NCBI RefSeq assembly: GCF_024347455.1
Contig: NZ_AP025484.1
Span: 1,736,001-1,800,000, forward strand
Reading direction: 5' to 3'
Source: Vibrio echinoideorum
GTDB lineage: Bacteria; Pseudomonadota; Gammaproteobacteria; Enterobacterales; Vibrionaceae
DNA length: 64,000 nt
The notes under the pieces were generated by a model. It saw only the letters and a program-made list of their open reading frames with translations. It had not been told where the DNA came from and searched no databases. Shown here one piece after another: positions 8,390 through 17,208 of the stretch (position 1 is its first letter; every line of letters starts with the position of its first letter). The translations under genes and the position numbers were made by a program.

Positions 8390-9064
8390 ATGCTGATCAC
8401 TGAAGATGATATTTACTATACATCGCATATCCTCGACTTCTTATCTGAAAACGAAGAAGCCTTATCCTTTCGTAAGCATACGATGAAGAAAGGCGATCCT
8501 ATATTTCAACAAGGGCAAGAGATAAACGACATCATCTTCATTACTGGTGGCGCTATTTCTGTCGCTCGTAGCTCGCGTTACGGTCGTCGATATCAGTTAG
8601 GGACATTCAACCACAATGGTTTTCTCGGGCTTATGGAGTTGTTTTCTGGGAAACCCTGCTTCTACGCGGTGAAAGCAGAATCTGATTGTGAAGGGTTCAT
8701 CATTAATGGGGCAATATTTGCCGAACTTATCTGTCAAACACCTATTCTAGCGGCGCACACTTTCAAGCATCTGACCTCCAAATGGTATTTATCGGTCGAG
8801 AGAATGTCGCGTAATATTCTCCACTCCATTACCTACTGTGTGATTGACGACTTGCTGCAGTTCCACAGCATGAATCCAGATAAAGATTACATCGTAAACA
8901 AAAGCCTAGAGTGTGAAAGGTTAGGCACAAGCCTGCGTGTTTACAATCGAATTTTAAAGCAATTGAATGACAGCGGCGCGATTTCCGTTACACGAAAAAG
9001 CATTCGTATCATCAGCCTAGAAAAACTCGAAGCGACTCGTTTGAAAGAGTCCGAAAAGCAATAA
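8390..9064 (+). CDS. Crp/Fnr-family transcriptional regulator
   Basis: A 224-residue protein with a cyclic-nucleotide-binding-type beta barrel at about residues 25-125 (KKGDPIFQQGQEINDIIFI, then GFLGLMELFSG). A long helix follows, and a C-terminal winged helix-turn-helix (ECERLGTSLRVYNRILKQL). The Arg/Ser pair that binds cAMP phosphate in Crp is not evident, and there is no N-terminal Cys set for an FeS cluster as in Fnr. The effector is therefore unknown; a YeiL-like or otherwise divergent clade is likely. It converges on the sulfatase gene across a shared terminator, so it need not regulate it. Confidence 0.85.
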   Translation: MLITEDDIYYTSHILDFLSENEEALSFRKHTMKKGDPIFQQGQEINDIIFITGGAISVARSSRYGRRYQLGTFNHNGFLGLMELFSGKPCFYAVKAESDCEGFIINGAIFAELICQTPILAAHTFKHLTSKWYLSVERMSRNILHSITYCVIDDLLQFHSMNPDKDYIVNKSLECERLGTSLRVYNRILKQLNDSGAISVTRKSIRIISLEKLEATRLKESEKQ

Positions 9065-9101
9065 CGCCACTCACACTCGTTTCAACGCTTTCCACAAACA
9101 A

Positions 9102-9127
9102 AAACGGTGGCACATAGGCCACCGTTT
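9102..9127. terminator. bidirectional terminator between Crp/Fnr-type gene and sulfatase
   Basis: Arms AAACGGTGGC and GCCACCGTTT with a six-base loop, between two convergent genes. Confidence 0.88.
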
Positions 9128-9168
9128 ATTTCGACTATCAATAGTCACTAGCTTGAACGCACTATGGG

Positions 9169-10653
9169 TTAGTTCCAGAGTTCATGTTTAATGATGTCCT
9201 CAGTGGTGAAGTTAGGGTAAGCCATCTTCCACATGTTCAAGCCAGAATATTCATCACTGGAGTATTGAGCAAAAAACTCATCCAGCGCTTTTGTCATCGT
9301 ATCTTGAACCACTTGACGTGGTGGTTCTGCGATATACGCCTCCCCCATTGGATTACTCAAATCATACCAATGGTCGATAGGCTCATTTTTCTTATTGTAG
9401 TAACGCACCAACTTCCAATGACCGTTAGTGATCATTCGTGCATTACCACGCTCTGAGAATTGGTACTGGCGCCAATCACGAACGCGCTCACCCTTCATCA
9501 TAGGTAACAAAGACTTACCCGGGCCGTAGCTCGTATCATAGCCTTTACCATTGCTGGCGAGCTCCATGATGGTGGTATGCAGATCTAAGATATCAACAAA
9601 TTCACCACGTACTTGCTTCTGACGCACCATGCCTTCAGGGCCTTTAATGATGAAAGGTACACGAATTGTCTCTTCATAGAAGTTGTATGGGAAACTGGCA
9701 TTGATCTTACCGTATAGACCGTATTGTCCCATTAACAAGCCATGGTCAGAAACAAAGGCGATGACAGTATTGTCCATCAAACCGCGTCCTTCTAAGCCAT
9801 CAATCAACTGGCCGACTTGCTCGTCCAATAGAGTCACCGCCGCCAAATATTGCGCGAGTTTCTCTTCATGATCAGATGGCACTAAAGTATAAGCACTCAT
9901 GTGTTCGAGTACTGAGTTACCACCATAAGAGACCACTTTATGTGCGATATCACGGTATTTCTCTACCAAACGCTCTGGTAGACCTTCAAAAGGGAAATGC
10001 GGCTCAACATAGTTAAGGCTAACAAAGAAAGGTTTTTCGCTTGGCTCATCAATGAATTTGATCGTCTCTTTGGTTAAGAACTGCGCTTGAATACCTGTGT
10101 GTTCTTCATTCTCGCCATCTCGCGAAAACAACACGGTTCCTGAATGTAGGTATTGGTTTTTCCAACCCGCCTCTAACGCGTCGTAACTTAACCAACGGTC
10201 AAAGCCACGAATCGGCTCTTTGCTGTCAGTTGTGGCATGCCACTTACCAATTAAAGCAGTACGGTAGCCTTCATCTTGCAAGCGCTCAGACAACAATTTT
10301 TCGCCATCCAGCCAATCAGCATCGTACTTAGGATCTTCCGCTAAGAAGTCATAAACACCATGCTGAGAAGGCATTTTACCGGTATGAAAAGAAGCGCGAG
10401 CAGCGGAACTTACCGGTGCTGGTGTCATACCATTTTCGAAGCGAACACCAGTCTCAGAAAGGTATTCTAGATTCGGGGTTTCAACATATTGGTTGTGATG
10501 GCTTGTGGCCCAATCACCAAGATCGTCGGCCATAATGACCACAATATTCGGTTGTTGGGGTTGTTTGACTTCTTCAGCGATAACACTGCCCGAGCAGGTC
10601 ATTGCCGCGAGAGTAAACGCTTTTGAAACTGCACTAAGCGGAAATTTTTTCAT
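9169..10653 (-). CDS. periplasmic Ser-type sulfatase (alkaline phosphatase superfamily)
   Basis: ATG 10653 is chosen rather than the in-frame ATG at 10665, because GGAG lies six bases before it and a signal peptide (LSAVSKAFTLAAM, cut after VIA) follows at once. The protein has 494 residues. NIVVIMADDLG (residues 36-46) supplies the metal-binding Asp pair. The active site reads SSAAR at residues 82-86 within PVSSAARASFHTGKMPSQHG, so the residue converted to formylglycine is Ser82 and the usual Pro is Ala. SDHGLLMGQYGLYGK carries the second metal site. It removes sulfate from an organic ester, perhaps an algal polysaccharide; the substrate is unknown. The maturase gene lies 30 bp upstream in the same operon. 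Confidence 0.93.
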   Translation of the reverse strand: MKKFPLSAVSKAFTLAAMTCSGSVIAEEVKQPQQPNIVVIMADDLGDWATSHHNQYVETPNLEYLSETGVRFENGMTPAPVSSAARASFHTGKMPSQHGVYDFLAEDPKYDADWLDGEKLLSERLQDEGYRTALIGKWHATTDSKEPIRGFDRWLSYDALEAGWKNQYLHSGTVLFSRDGENEEHTGIQAQFLTKETIKFIDEPSEKPFFVSLNYVEPHFPFEGLPERLVEKYRDIAHKVVSYGGNSVLEHMSAYTLVPSDHEEKLAQYLAAVTLLDEQVGQLIDGLEGRGLMDNTVIAFVSDHGLLMGQYGLYGKINASFPYNFYEETIRVPFIIKGPEGMVRQKQVRGEFVDILDLHTTIMELASNGKGYDTSYGPGKSLLPMMKGERVRDWRQYQFSERGNARMITNGHWKLVRYYNKKNEPIDHWYDLSNPMGEAYIAEPPRQVVQDTMTKALDEFFAQYSSDEYSGLNMWKMAYPNFTTEDIIKHELWN

Positions 10654-10683
10654 GTTCGACTCCATGAATATTCAGGGGATGAG

Positions 10684-11931
10684 TTATTGGGATTCTTTGT
10701 TTTGGATGATTTGCATGATGGCAGCAGGAGGATGCCCGGCTTGATAGAGTTTCTTCATAAGATCAATGTAAGGCGCTGAATACGAGAAAAACGTTTTATA
10801 GCCATGGCAAAGGTGGTTTTGATTTGGCTTACCCGAAGAGGAGAAAGAAAAACGATGTTTAGGGCAGCCGCCATTGCACACCGCACGATATTCACAACGC
10901 AGACAATCTTGAGAAAGCGAATGCTTTTTATCTTGACCAAATTCTTGGTTCGCGCGGCTTTCGTTTATCTCTTTGATGGTAGTGGTATGGATATTCCCAA
11001 GCTTAAATTCTGGAAAGACATAATGGTCACAAGCGTAAATATCGCCGTTGTTTTCCATCGCAAAGGCACTGCCACACGTTTCGGAAAACACACACAATTG
11101 CGCTGGCTGGCCACATGTCATTGCGAAGGTATTCTCAAACAACTGTACCCACACCTTTCCGACATCTTGGCGTACCCACTCTCTAAAAATTGCGGCCATA
11201 AACAAGCCGTAATGTTCTGAACCCACACTCCAATCACACAGAGATACCGCTTCCGACCGCCCAGGATGTAACAGTGTTAAGCCATCTTCTGTTTGCTGCT
11301 GTGCTTCGCGTTCAACAAGTGGAATAAACTGCATGTGCTCACTTCCGATTCCTTTAAGGTAGTGATACACCTCTAATGGGGATTTGGCGTTCACATCACT
11401 GATAACGGTTAGTGTATTAAACTCAACACCAAAGGATTTGAGCAAATCGATCGCAGCTTCGACTTTGTGATGGGTGGGTTTTCCTGAGCGTGTTTTACGG
11501 TAGGCATCATGCAGATGTTGTGGGCCATCAATCGAGATGCCAATTAAGAATTGGTGGGCTTTGAAGAACTGACACCACGATTCATCAAGTAATAAACCAT
11601 TGGTTTGCAGAGTATTGGTGATGGTTTTACCTAGGCCGAATTTGGCTTGCAGAGCGACGGCTTTTTCAAAAAAGGCCAACCCAAGCAACGTAGGTTCGCC
11701 GCCTTGCCAAGCAAAGGTCACTTCATTGGAGGATTGCGCTTCAATATGTTGGATAACATAACGCTCTAGCGTCGCGTCATTCATCTTCCAAGAAGTCGAT
11801 GAACTGGCAGATTCGGGGTAGAGTTTTTCTTTTTCAAGATAGAAACAGTAGCTGCAATCAATGTTGCATTTAGAACCCGAAGGCTTTGCCATAACATGAC
11901 AGCCTTGAGGTGAAAAAGTATCAATACCCAT
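10684..11931 (-). CDS. anaerobic sulfatase-maturating enzyme (radical SAM/SPASM)
   Basis: A 415-residue radical-SAM enzyme. CNIDCSYC at residues 22-29 binds the catalytic cluster. FAWQGGEPTLLG, NTLQTNGLL and IGISIDGPQHLHD complete the core. The C-terminal SPASM region holds the auxiliary-cluster cysteines (CVFSETCGSAF, ACDHYVFPEF, CLRCEYRAVCNGGCPKHRF). It makes formylglycine from Ser or Cys in sulfatases without oxygen, acting on the unfolded cytoplasmic precursor. It stands first in an operon with the Ser-type sulfatase, which requires exactly this kind of maturase, so the partnership is well supported. It is a paralogue of the partial gene at 1-594. Confidence 0.95.
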   Translation of the reverse strand: MGIDTFSPQGCHVMAKPSGSKCNIDCSYCFYLEKEKLYPESASSSTSWKMNDATLERYVIQHIEAQSSNEVTFAWQGGEPTLLGLAFFEKAVALQAKFGLGKTITNTLQTNGLLLDESWCQFFKAHQFLIGISIDGPQHLHDAYRKTRSGKPTHHKVEAAIDLLKSFGVEFNTLTVISDVNAKSPLEVYHYLKGIGSEHMQFIPLVEREAQQQTEDGLTLLHPGRSEAVSLCDWSVGSEHYGLFMAAIFREWVRQDVGKVWVQLFENTFAMTCGQPAQLCVFSETCGSAFAMENNGDIYACDHYVFPEFKLGNIHTTTIKEINESRANQEFGQDKKHSLSQDCLRCEYRAVCNGGCPKHRFSFSSSGKPNQNHLCHGYKTFFSYSAPYIDLMKKLYQAGHPPAAIMQIIQNKESQ

Positions 11932-12174
11932 CTGCGATTACCTATTCAATTTCGATATGCGCACGCTAAGAATTGATAAGATTCATCAATAGGACAAATG
12001 TCCGAAAGCAGTGGTTTTAATTAGCGAAAACCCGTAAACGCTACTGAGATCACATCCTCCTATCGAACCTCAATACAACAATATGTTCACTCTACACATT
12101 GATACGAATCCCCGATATCAAACGATTCAAATAACGGTCTGCTCGTGAACTGTTAAAGAGTGTTTAATTCTTAC

Positions 12175-13056
12175 CTACAAGCTCAAACGGGGCTGAATAA
12201 AATCGAGAAACGCCGAGATACGCTTGGATACCGATGACGACTTATAGAACACCGCATTCACCAATTCTCTGTCTGTATGATTCAATTTCACGTGTTCCAA
12301 TACAGGGATCAATCGACCTTCAGAGATATCTTGCTGCACCATAAAGCCCGACAAACACGCAATGCCATTTCCTGCCAACACTAACTGTCTGACGGTTTCA
12401 CCACTGCTGGCTTTGACGTTGGGCTCAATATAATGGTGATTGGGCAACGGCCATTGATTCAGTACCTTATTATCCGAAAAACCGACCGTAAGGTGACTAC
12501 TGAGATCGTCTGCCTTCTTTGGAATACCACGCTTTGCCAAATATTCCGGTGAAGCGACCATATACAACAAACTCTTACCCAATGGTCGTGCATGGAGTGT
12601 TGAATCGGCCAACTTACCAATCCGTATCGCGACATCGGTGCGCTTTTCTAACAGATCAACAAAGCCTTCGTTTGAGGTTAGCTCGAGCTCGATATCTGGA
12701 TAAGCTTCATTAAATGATTGAACCAAAGGCACCAACTGATGAAATACGAATGGGCTGGCAGCATCGACCCGTAATCGGCCTTTTGGCAGTTCTCCGCGCG
12801 ATACGATTTCCTCTTCTGCACTCTGGATCATCTGCAAACCGAGCCGCACTGAATCCACAAACTGTCGTCCTTCTTCGGTTAGCTCAACACGCCTTGTGGT
12901 TCGATTAAAGATCGACACACCCAATTGTGATTCAACCTTACTAACGGAGCGAGATACCTTCGCCACCTGCACATCCAACGCCTCTGCCGCCGCTGAAAAT
13001 CCACCTGCATCAACTACGGTCAACACCATTTCCAAATCATCTGATCGCGTTAGCAT
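12175..13056 (-). CDS. LysR-family transcriptional regulator (CrgA-like clade)
   Basis: A 293-residue LysR protein. The N-terminal winged helix-turn-helix (GGFSAAAEALDVQVAKVSRS and LGVSIFNRTTRRVELTEEG) fits the CrgA/DsdC-like group, and a periplasmic-binding-like effector domain follows from about residue 90 (LRVDAASPFVFHQLVPLV, then ETVRQLVLAGNGIACLSGF). It is divergent from the MFS exporter, with about 300 bp between them, the classical arrangement for a LysR regulator and its target. Regulation of that exporter is therefore the likely role. The ligand is unknown. Confidence 0.9.
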   Translation of the reverse strand: MLTRSDDLEMVLTVVDAGGFSAAAEALDVQVAKVSRSVSKVESQLGVSIFNRTTRRVELTEEGRQFVDSVRLGLQMIQSAEEEIVSRGELPKGRLRVDAASPFVFHQLVPLVQSFNEAYPDIELELTSNEGFVDLLEKRTDVAIRIGKLADSTLHARPLGKSLLYMVASPEYLAKRGIPKKADDLSSHLTVGFSDNKVLNQWPLPNHHYIEPNVKASSGETVRQLVLAGNGIACLSGFMVQQDISEGRLIPVLEHVKLNHTDRELVNAVFYKSSSVSKRISAFLDFIQPRLSL

Positions 13057-13087
13057 AAAGATCCTTATCTATTCTCATCGCGGCTGA

Positions 13088-13119
13088 AGTTACTAGAGTG
13101 CTTAGTTACTAGAGTACTT
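13088..13119. repeat. 16-bp direct repeat in the LysR/MFS intergenic region
   Basis: Two tandem copies of AGTTACTAGAGTNCTT differing at one base, about 30 bp upstream of the LysR start. They may be regulator-binding half-sites or a simple duplication. Confidence 0.7.
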
Positions 13120-13355
13120 AGCTAACTGACGTTTATTCGTTAAACATTTAGCGGATCAAGCAACGCACAACCTACCGTTTACCTACCCAATTATTATTGC
13201 AGATAACACAAAAGTTATTTGTTAATAGTGGCATTTTTCACAAATATATTTTGCTAGATAATCCTCGCCATCAAACGAAGCGCTCTTATTGCGGTTACAA
13301 GCTGCCCCATTTTATCGCGCTCAATACCTAACACTGAATAGTAAGAGAGATGATT

Positions 13356-14537
13356 ATGCCTTTAGCATTACTCGCATTGACGCTCAGCGCCTTTGCCATA
13401 GGAACCACAGAATTTGTTATCGTAGGTTTGATTCCTACGATGGCGGCCGACCTGAATGTATCACTGCCATCAGCAGGCCTATTAGTGAGTTTATACGCGC
13501 TTGGTGTTGCCATTGGCGCACCAGTATTAACGGCGTTAACCGGAAAATGGAACCGTAAGTTAGTACTGCTAAGCGTGATGGCCTTGTTTGTTGTCGGTAA
13601 TTTATTAGCGTGGCAGGCTCCAGGCTATAACACGCTGATCGCCGCACGAATTTTGACTGGCCTCGCCCATGGTGTGTTTTTCTCGATTGGTTCAACCATC
13701 GCTACTGGGCTGGTCTCAAAAGACAAAGCAGCGAGCGCAATCGCGATCATGTTTACGGGTTTAACTGTTGCATTGGTAACGGGTGTGCCGTTGGGTACTT
13801 ACATCGGCCAAACATTTGGTTGGCAAGCTACTTTCTTGATCGTTGCTCTGCTTGGCCTTATTGCTCTTATCGGCAGCGCTCTCTTGGTTCCAAATAATCT
13901 TAAACAACCACCAGCCGCTAAGATTTCAACACAATTAAAAGTTCTAACTCAGCCACGCTTACTGTTGGTTTACGCTATCACAGCGCTCGGTTATGGCGGC
14001 ACATTCACAGCCTTTACGTTCCTTGCTCCAATACTGGAAAACGTATCAGGGTTTGATTCAAGCTCAATCAGTCTCATCATGTTGGTTTACGGTGTATCAG
14101 TGGCGATAGGTAACATCTGGGGCGGCAAGATGGCCGACAAAATGGGCCCAATCAAAGCGCTCACCGTTATCTTCTCTGGTTTAGCCGCAGTATTGGTAGT
14201 GTTCAACTTTACGGCAGTCAACCCATACGCATCAGTTGCTACCATTTTGGTTTGGGGAGCCTTTGCATTCGGCAACGTTCCAGGGCTACAAGTGTATGTA
14301 GTGAAACTGGCAGAGAAATACACACCGGACGCAGTCGATGTGGCATCAGGGCTCAACATTGCAGCTTTCAACGTGGGTATTGCATTAGGCTCATGGGGTG
14401 GTGGTTTGATTGTCGCGAAATCTGGATTAATGAACACCCCTTGGGTAGGTGCTGTGATTGTCTTAATCGCTCTTGTTTTAACTCGACTCAGTGGTGCTCT
14501 GGATAAAAAAGACCAAGAAGCACGCGCCTTTGTCTAA
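13356..14537 (+). CDS. MFS exporter, DHA1 family (YdhP/AraJ-like)
   Basis: An integral inner-membrane protein of 393 residues with twelve predicted hydrophobic segments. The N-terminal half carries LSAFAIGTTEFVIVGLIPTM and GLLVSLYALGVAIGAPVLTA, typical of drug/sugar efflux MFS proteins such as YdhP, AraJ and NepI. GARILTG-like sequence (IAARILTGLAHGVFFS) forms motif B. A start at ATG 13356 is favoured over ATG 13350 because AAGAGAG lies at better spacing. It is divergent from the LysR gene and ends at a strong terminator. Substrate is unknown; small organic efflux by proton antiport is the family expectation. Confidence 0.9.
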   Translation: MPLALLALTLSAFAIGTTEFVIVGLIPTMAADLNVSLPSAGLLVSLYALGVAIGAPVLTALTGKWNRKLVLLSVMALFVVGNLLAWQAPGYNTLIAARILTGLAHGVFFSIGSTIATGLVSKDKAASAIAIMFTGLTVALVTGVPLGTYIGQTFGWQATFLIVALLGLIALIGSALLVPNNLKQPPAAKISTQLKVLTQPRLLLVYAITALGYGGTFTAFTFLAPILENVSGFDSSSISLIMLVYGVSVAIGNIWGGKMADKMGPIKALTVIFSGLAAVLVVFNFTAVNPYASVATILVWGAFAFGNVPGLQVYVVKLAEKYTPDAVDVASGLNIAAFNVGIALGSWGGGLIVAKSGLMNTPWVGAVIVLIALVLTRLSGALDKKDQEARAFV

Positions 14538-14562
14538 AGCATTTGAATAGCGGATATAAAAT

Positions 14563-14601
14563 AAAAGTGGCGAATAGGGTTTCTATTCGCCACTTTTTTA
14601 T
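14563..14601 (+). terminator. rho-independent terminator of the MFS gene
   Basis: Stem AAAAGTGGCGAATAG with CTATTCGCCACTTTT, a short loop and a T-run, 25 bases after the stop. Confidence 0.93.
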
Positions 14602-14925
14602 CTGATTAGTGAGGGACATTCACAGATGACTTAATCACTAATACCTGATATAAGCCAATCAACATTGCTCCAATAAGAAATCAAACACATAATACTAAAG
14701 TATAGGTTTAATTATAAATTAAATTTATACTTTTAGTTATTTTGATTCAGATCAATATTAATTTTAATTTTTAACATTTCAAAAAAGTAACACCACGTTT
14801 ATTAACTTTTCACCCATTTGGGTGATGATAAATATGTCACTTGATGACTAATATCTATTCAACACACTCATAAATATAACACTATACTTGAGCTATCCAT
14901 TGACTGTAAATTTAAGGGATTAGAA
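14602..14925. other. AT-rich intergenic region upstream of the pilus regulators
   Basis: About 320 bp with no convincing gene on either strand. It is markedly AT-rich (runs such as TTAATTTTAATTTTTAACATT), in contrast to the MFS gene just before it. It presumably holds the promoter of the LuxR-type gene at 14926 and possibly H-NS-type silencing sites. The composition shift fits horizontal acquisition of the pilus locus. Confidence 0.6.
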
Positions 14926-15684
14926 ATGCAGATATCAGAAAATAATATTCCGCTAGATAATGGATTCCATAAGTCCCCTTCAGAGTTTGAAGAAGAAATA
15001 AGAGGAGGCCTCATAGAAATTGGGGTTGAACATGTCACTTTAGTTATCATGTCAAAAAACAAAGACCTTATATTCAAATATATTCAAGGTCTTAGTAGTA
15101 GAATTTCGATATCTAAACGAGTAACAGAGAAACTGGAATCTTACCTATCTTCACTCTCAAAAGATAAAAAAGGTCAGTTATGTCATAGCTTAGACACAAC
15201 TATCGAAAATCGAATTTTTGATCACGAAGAGCTTTCGATAGTTAAAAGTGGCCTAAATAACTACTCAATCTTTGATGAACTTTCTTACGACTATGAAATT
15301 TTCATTATTTTTCATAGCGTCAATACACTCAAACAAGACGACATTCGTCAGCTTGAACTTATCTGTGATATCACGATCGCTTGGGCAAATTCTTGGATAG
15401 CCCATCATACTATGTTATTGCATTGGAACCGCTACTCTGAGCCTAAAACTAACCACTTAGCGCCCACTCTTACAAAATCAGAAACTGATGTTTTAGACCT
15501 AATAATCAGAGGGTTAACGGGTTCAGAAGTCGCACAAATACGCAGTGTATCTAAAGAAACAGTAAGAACTCAGATTAAAAGTATTCTTCACAAAACTCAA
15601 TGCAAAAACCAAAATCAACTGATATCACGCTTTGGTCAAGGTCAATGGCTAATGACTCAAACAACACGCTCAACTTACACGTAA
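14926..15684 (+). CDS. LuxR-type HTH regulator heading the pilus locus
   Basis: A 252-residue protein with a C-terminal LuxR/GerE helix-turn-helix at about residues 180-240 (LTKSETDVLDLIIRGLTG, SVSKETVRTQIKSILHK). The N-terminal 170 residues do not show the acyl-homoserine-lactone pocket signature or a receiver-type phospho-acceptor; they read like a divergent sensory domain. AAGGGA precedes ATG 14926. The gene is 32 bp upstream of a second LuxR-type regulator and both precede the pilin gene, so control of the pilus operon is likely. It is AT-rich compared with neighbouring metabolic genes. Confidence 0.85.
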   Translation: MQISENNIPLDNGFHKSPSEFEEEIRGGLIEIGVEHVTLVIMSKNKDLIFKYIQGLSSRISISKRVTEKLESYLSSLSKDKKGQLCHSLDTTIENRIFDHEELSIVKSGLNNYSIFDELSYDYEIFIIFHSVNTLKQDDIRQLELICDITIAWANSWIAHHTMLLHWNRYSEPKTNHLAPTLTKSETDVLDLIIRGLTGSEVAQIRSVSKETVRTQIKSILHKTQCKNQNQLISRFGQGQWLMTQTTRSTYT

Positions 15685-15716
15685 CTCCGTCGAAAAAGCA
15701 ATAAGGTAAGGTACTT

Positions 15717-16361
15717 ATGTCACACCACCTTCCATCTCCATATATATGTTTAATGACTAGAGATGCTGTTTTATCTCGGGTCATACGAGACATTTTGAAA
15801 TTTGTATTCCCATTGAATCAAATTCAAGTTCTCGAGTCGTTTTCCGAACTTGATATCAATTATCGAGGCATCGTCATTTACGATAGACAAACCATACCCA
15901 TGCCAAATAAGTGTGGTTTACCCATCGTAAACAGGCAGGATAAGTGGATTGCAATCAATACCACAAACTCCAGTTGTTATGATTATTTGCAACTTGGATT
16001 TTTTGGCCAAATCGAAACCAATCATTTTGAATTCTTACCTAAGGCAATTAAATCTATTCAAGATGGTGAACTATGGTTTCCTCGCCATGTTATGGAGAGT
16101 TTTATTATTGACTTATGCATTAGCGATACAACAAAAACACCAATATCTATAACAGAAAAAGTTACAGCGAAATTTTCATTAACTAAAAAGGAAAGACGTG
16201 TTTTTGAGTTAATGTTGCAAGGATTTTCGAACATTCAAATAGCAAGAGACACAAATGTAAGCATAAATACCGTAAAGACTCATGCTTACAATGTAATGTC
16301 TAAGTTGGATGTTCATTCTAGACATGAGTTATTTGCAAAGGCTCATGAGTTAACCGTTTAA
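15717..16361 (+). CDS. CsgD/VpsT-like LuxR-type response regulator
   Basis: A 214-residue protein with an atypical receiver-like N-terminal domain and a C-terminal LuxR helix-turn-helix (SLTKKERRVFELMLQGFSN, then VSINTVKTHAYNVMSKLDVH). This layout matches CsgD and the Vibrio biofilm regulator VpsT. VpsT-type proteins bind c-di-GMP through a W-[FLM]-[TS]-R motif on the sixth receiver helix. Here residues 120-123 read WFPR at the expected place, differing only at the third position. It is followed 122 bp later by the pilin gene, and the locus ends with a diguanylate cyclase. c-di-GMP control is therefore plausible but unproved. Confidence 0.85.
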   Translation: MSHHLPSPYICLMTRDAVLSRVIRDILKFVFPLNQIQVLESFSELDINYRGIVIYDRQTIPMPNKCGLPIVNRQDKWIAINTTNSSCYDYLQLGFFGQIETNHFEFLPKAIKSIQDGELWFPRHVMESFIIDLCISDTTKTPISITEKVTAKFSLTKKERRVFELMLQGFSNIQIARDTNVSINTVKTHAYNVMSKLDVHSRHELFAKAHELTV

Positions 16362-16483
16362 AATTAGCACTCTTTTCATACCTATTTATTAGATATATCA
16401 CCCACCGTTGCGAGGCATATATCGTAGTTACAAATTATTATCTATTTGTTGTCAAAAATAACACAGGTAATGAGGGAATAATT

Positions 16484-17155
16484 ATGAAAAAGTTAATGAT
16501 AGCAGTAGCGGTAGCAGGGGTGATGTTTAGCGTAAATAGCTTTGCACACAATCATGGAACAGCTCCAGTTGGAGCGAAAGTAATCACATTTCAAAACCTT
16601 AATGACAATATGTTTGCGAATGCTGGTGCTTCTGATGGTGCACATATTCGTATGGAAGGCACAGTTCCACAACGTTGTATTTTAGATCTGCAAGGTCAAC
16701 GTCAAGGCAAGGGTAAACCTGGCAATGGCGATATTACTTTAACCAATATGCTTGATGATGCCAAAAACACACTCAGCATCGGTAATAAAAAGCCGGTTGC
16801 CAAGCTACGCGCATGGTGTAACTACGGCAACTCAATGGAAATCGATATGACAGCGACACCTTTTAAAATGATCACTCGTTATGGCTTAGCTCTAGGAAAA
16901 GAGCGTATCGACTACACATTGGCAGCTAATGATAAATCAGTGTTTGACACTCGTAATGCATCCAATAGTCCATTTGGTTATACCGAAGGTAGCTTCAAAG
17001 TAAATTGGTCAGGGGAGCATCAGCAAGAAAAAATTGCTGAAGTACCTCTTTCAATCACGACAGCAGGTGCTGCGCTAGCGAGAGCTGGTAATTACCGTTC
17101 AACCGTTTACGTGAAACTGCAAGCTCAAGCATGTCATCGAGGTTCTTGTAACTAA
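16484..17155 (+). CDS. major pilin-like subunit of a chaperone-usher system
   Basis: A 223-residue secreted protein with a clear signal peptide (MKKLMIAVAVAGVMFS, cut after SFA). The mature chain contains a Cys pair early on (RCILDLQGQ and RAWCNYG) and a C-terminal strand LARAGNYRSTVYVKLQAQA, like the donor or acceptor strand ends of fimbrial subunits. Its position directly before a periplasmic chaperone and an usher supports a structural subunit role. The family resembles alternate chaperone-usher (CS1/ECP-like or spore-coat-U-like) pilins rather than type 1 pilins. A hairpin follows the stop codon. The closest named relative cannot be given from sequence reading alone. Confidence 0.75.
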   Translation: MKKLMIAVAVAGVMFSVNSFAHNHGTAPVGAKVITFQNLNDNMFANAGASDGAHIRMEGTVPQRCILDLQGQRQGKGKPGNGDITLTNMLDDAKNTLSIGNKKPVAKLRAWCNYGNSMEIDMTATPFKMITRYGLALGKERIDYTLAANDKSVFDTRNASNSPFGYTEGSFKVNWSGEHQQEKIAEVPLSITTAGAALARAGNYRSTVYVKLQAQACHRGSCN

Positions 17156-17166
17156 CACTAAAATCA

Positions 17167-17187
17167 GAGCCCACCTCACGTGGGCTC
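17167..17187 (+). other. pilin-chaperone intergenic hairpin
   Basis: Perfect 8-bp arms GAGCCCAC and GTGGGCTC with a 5-base loop, without a U-run. It sits 11 bases after the pilin stop. Such stems often stabilise or process pilin mRNA and reduce read-through so the pilin outnumbers chaperone and usher. Confidence 0.75.
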
Positions 17188-17208
17188 ACTTTCCCAAGGA
17201 AGGGCTTT

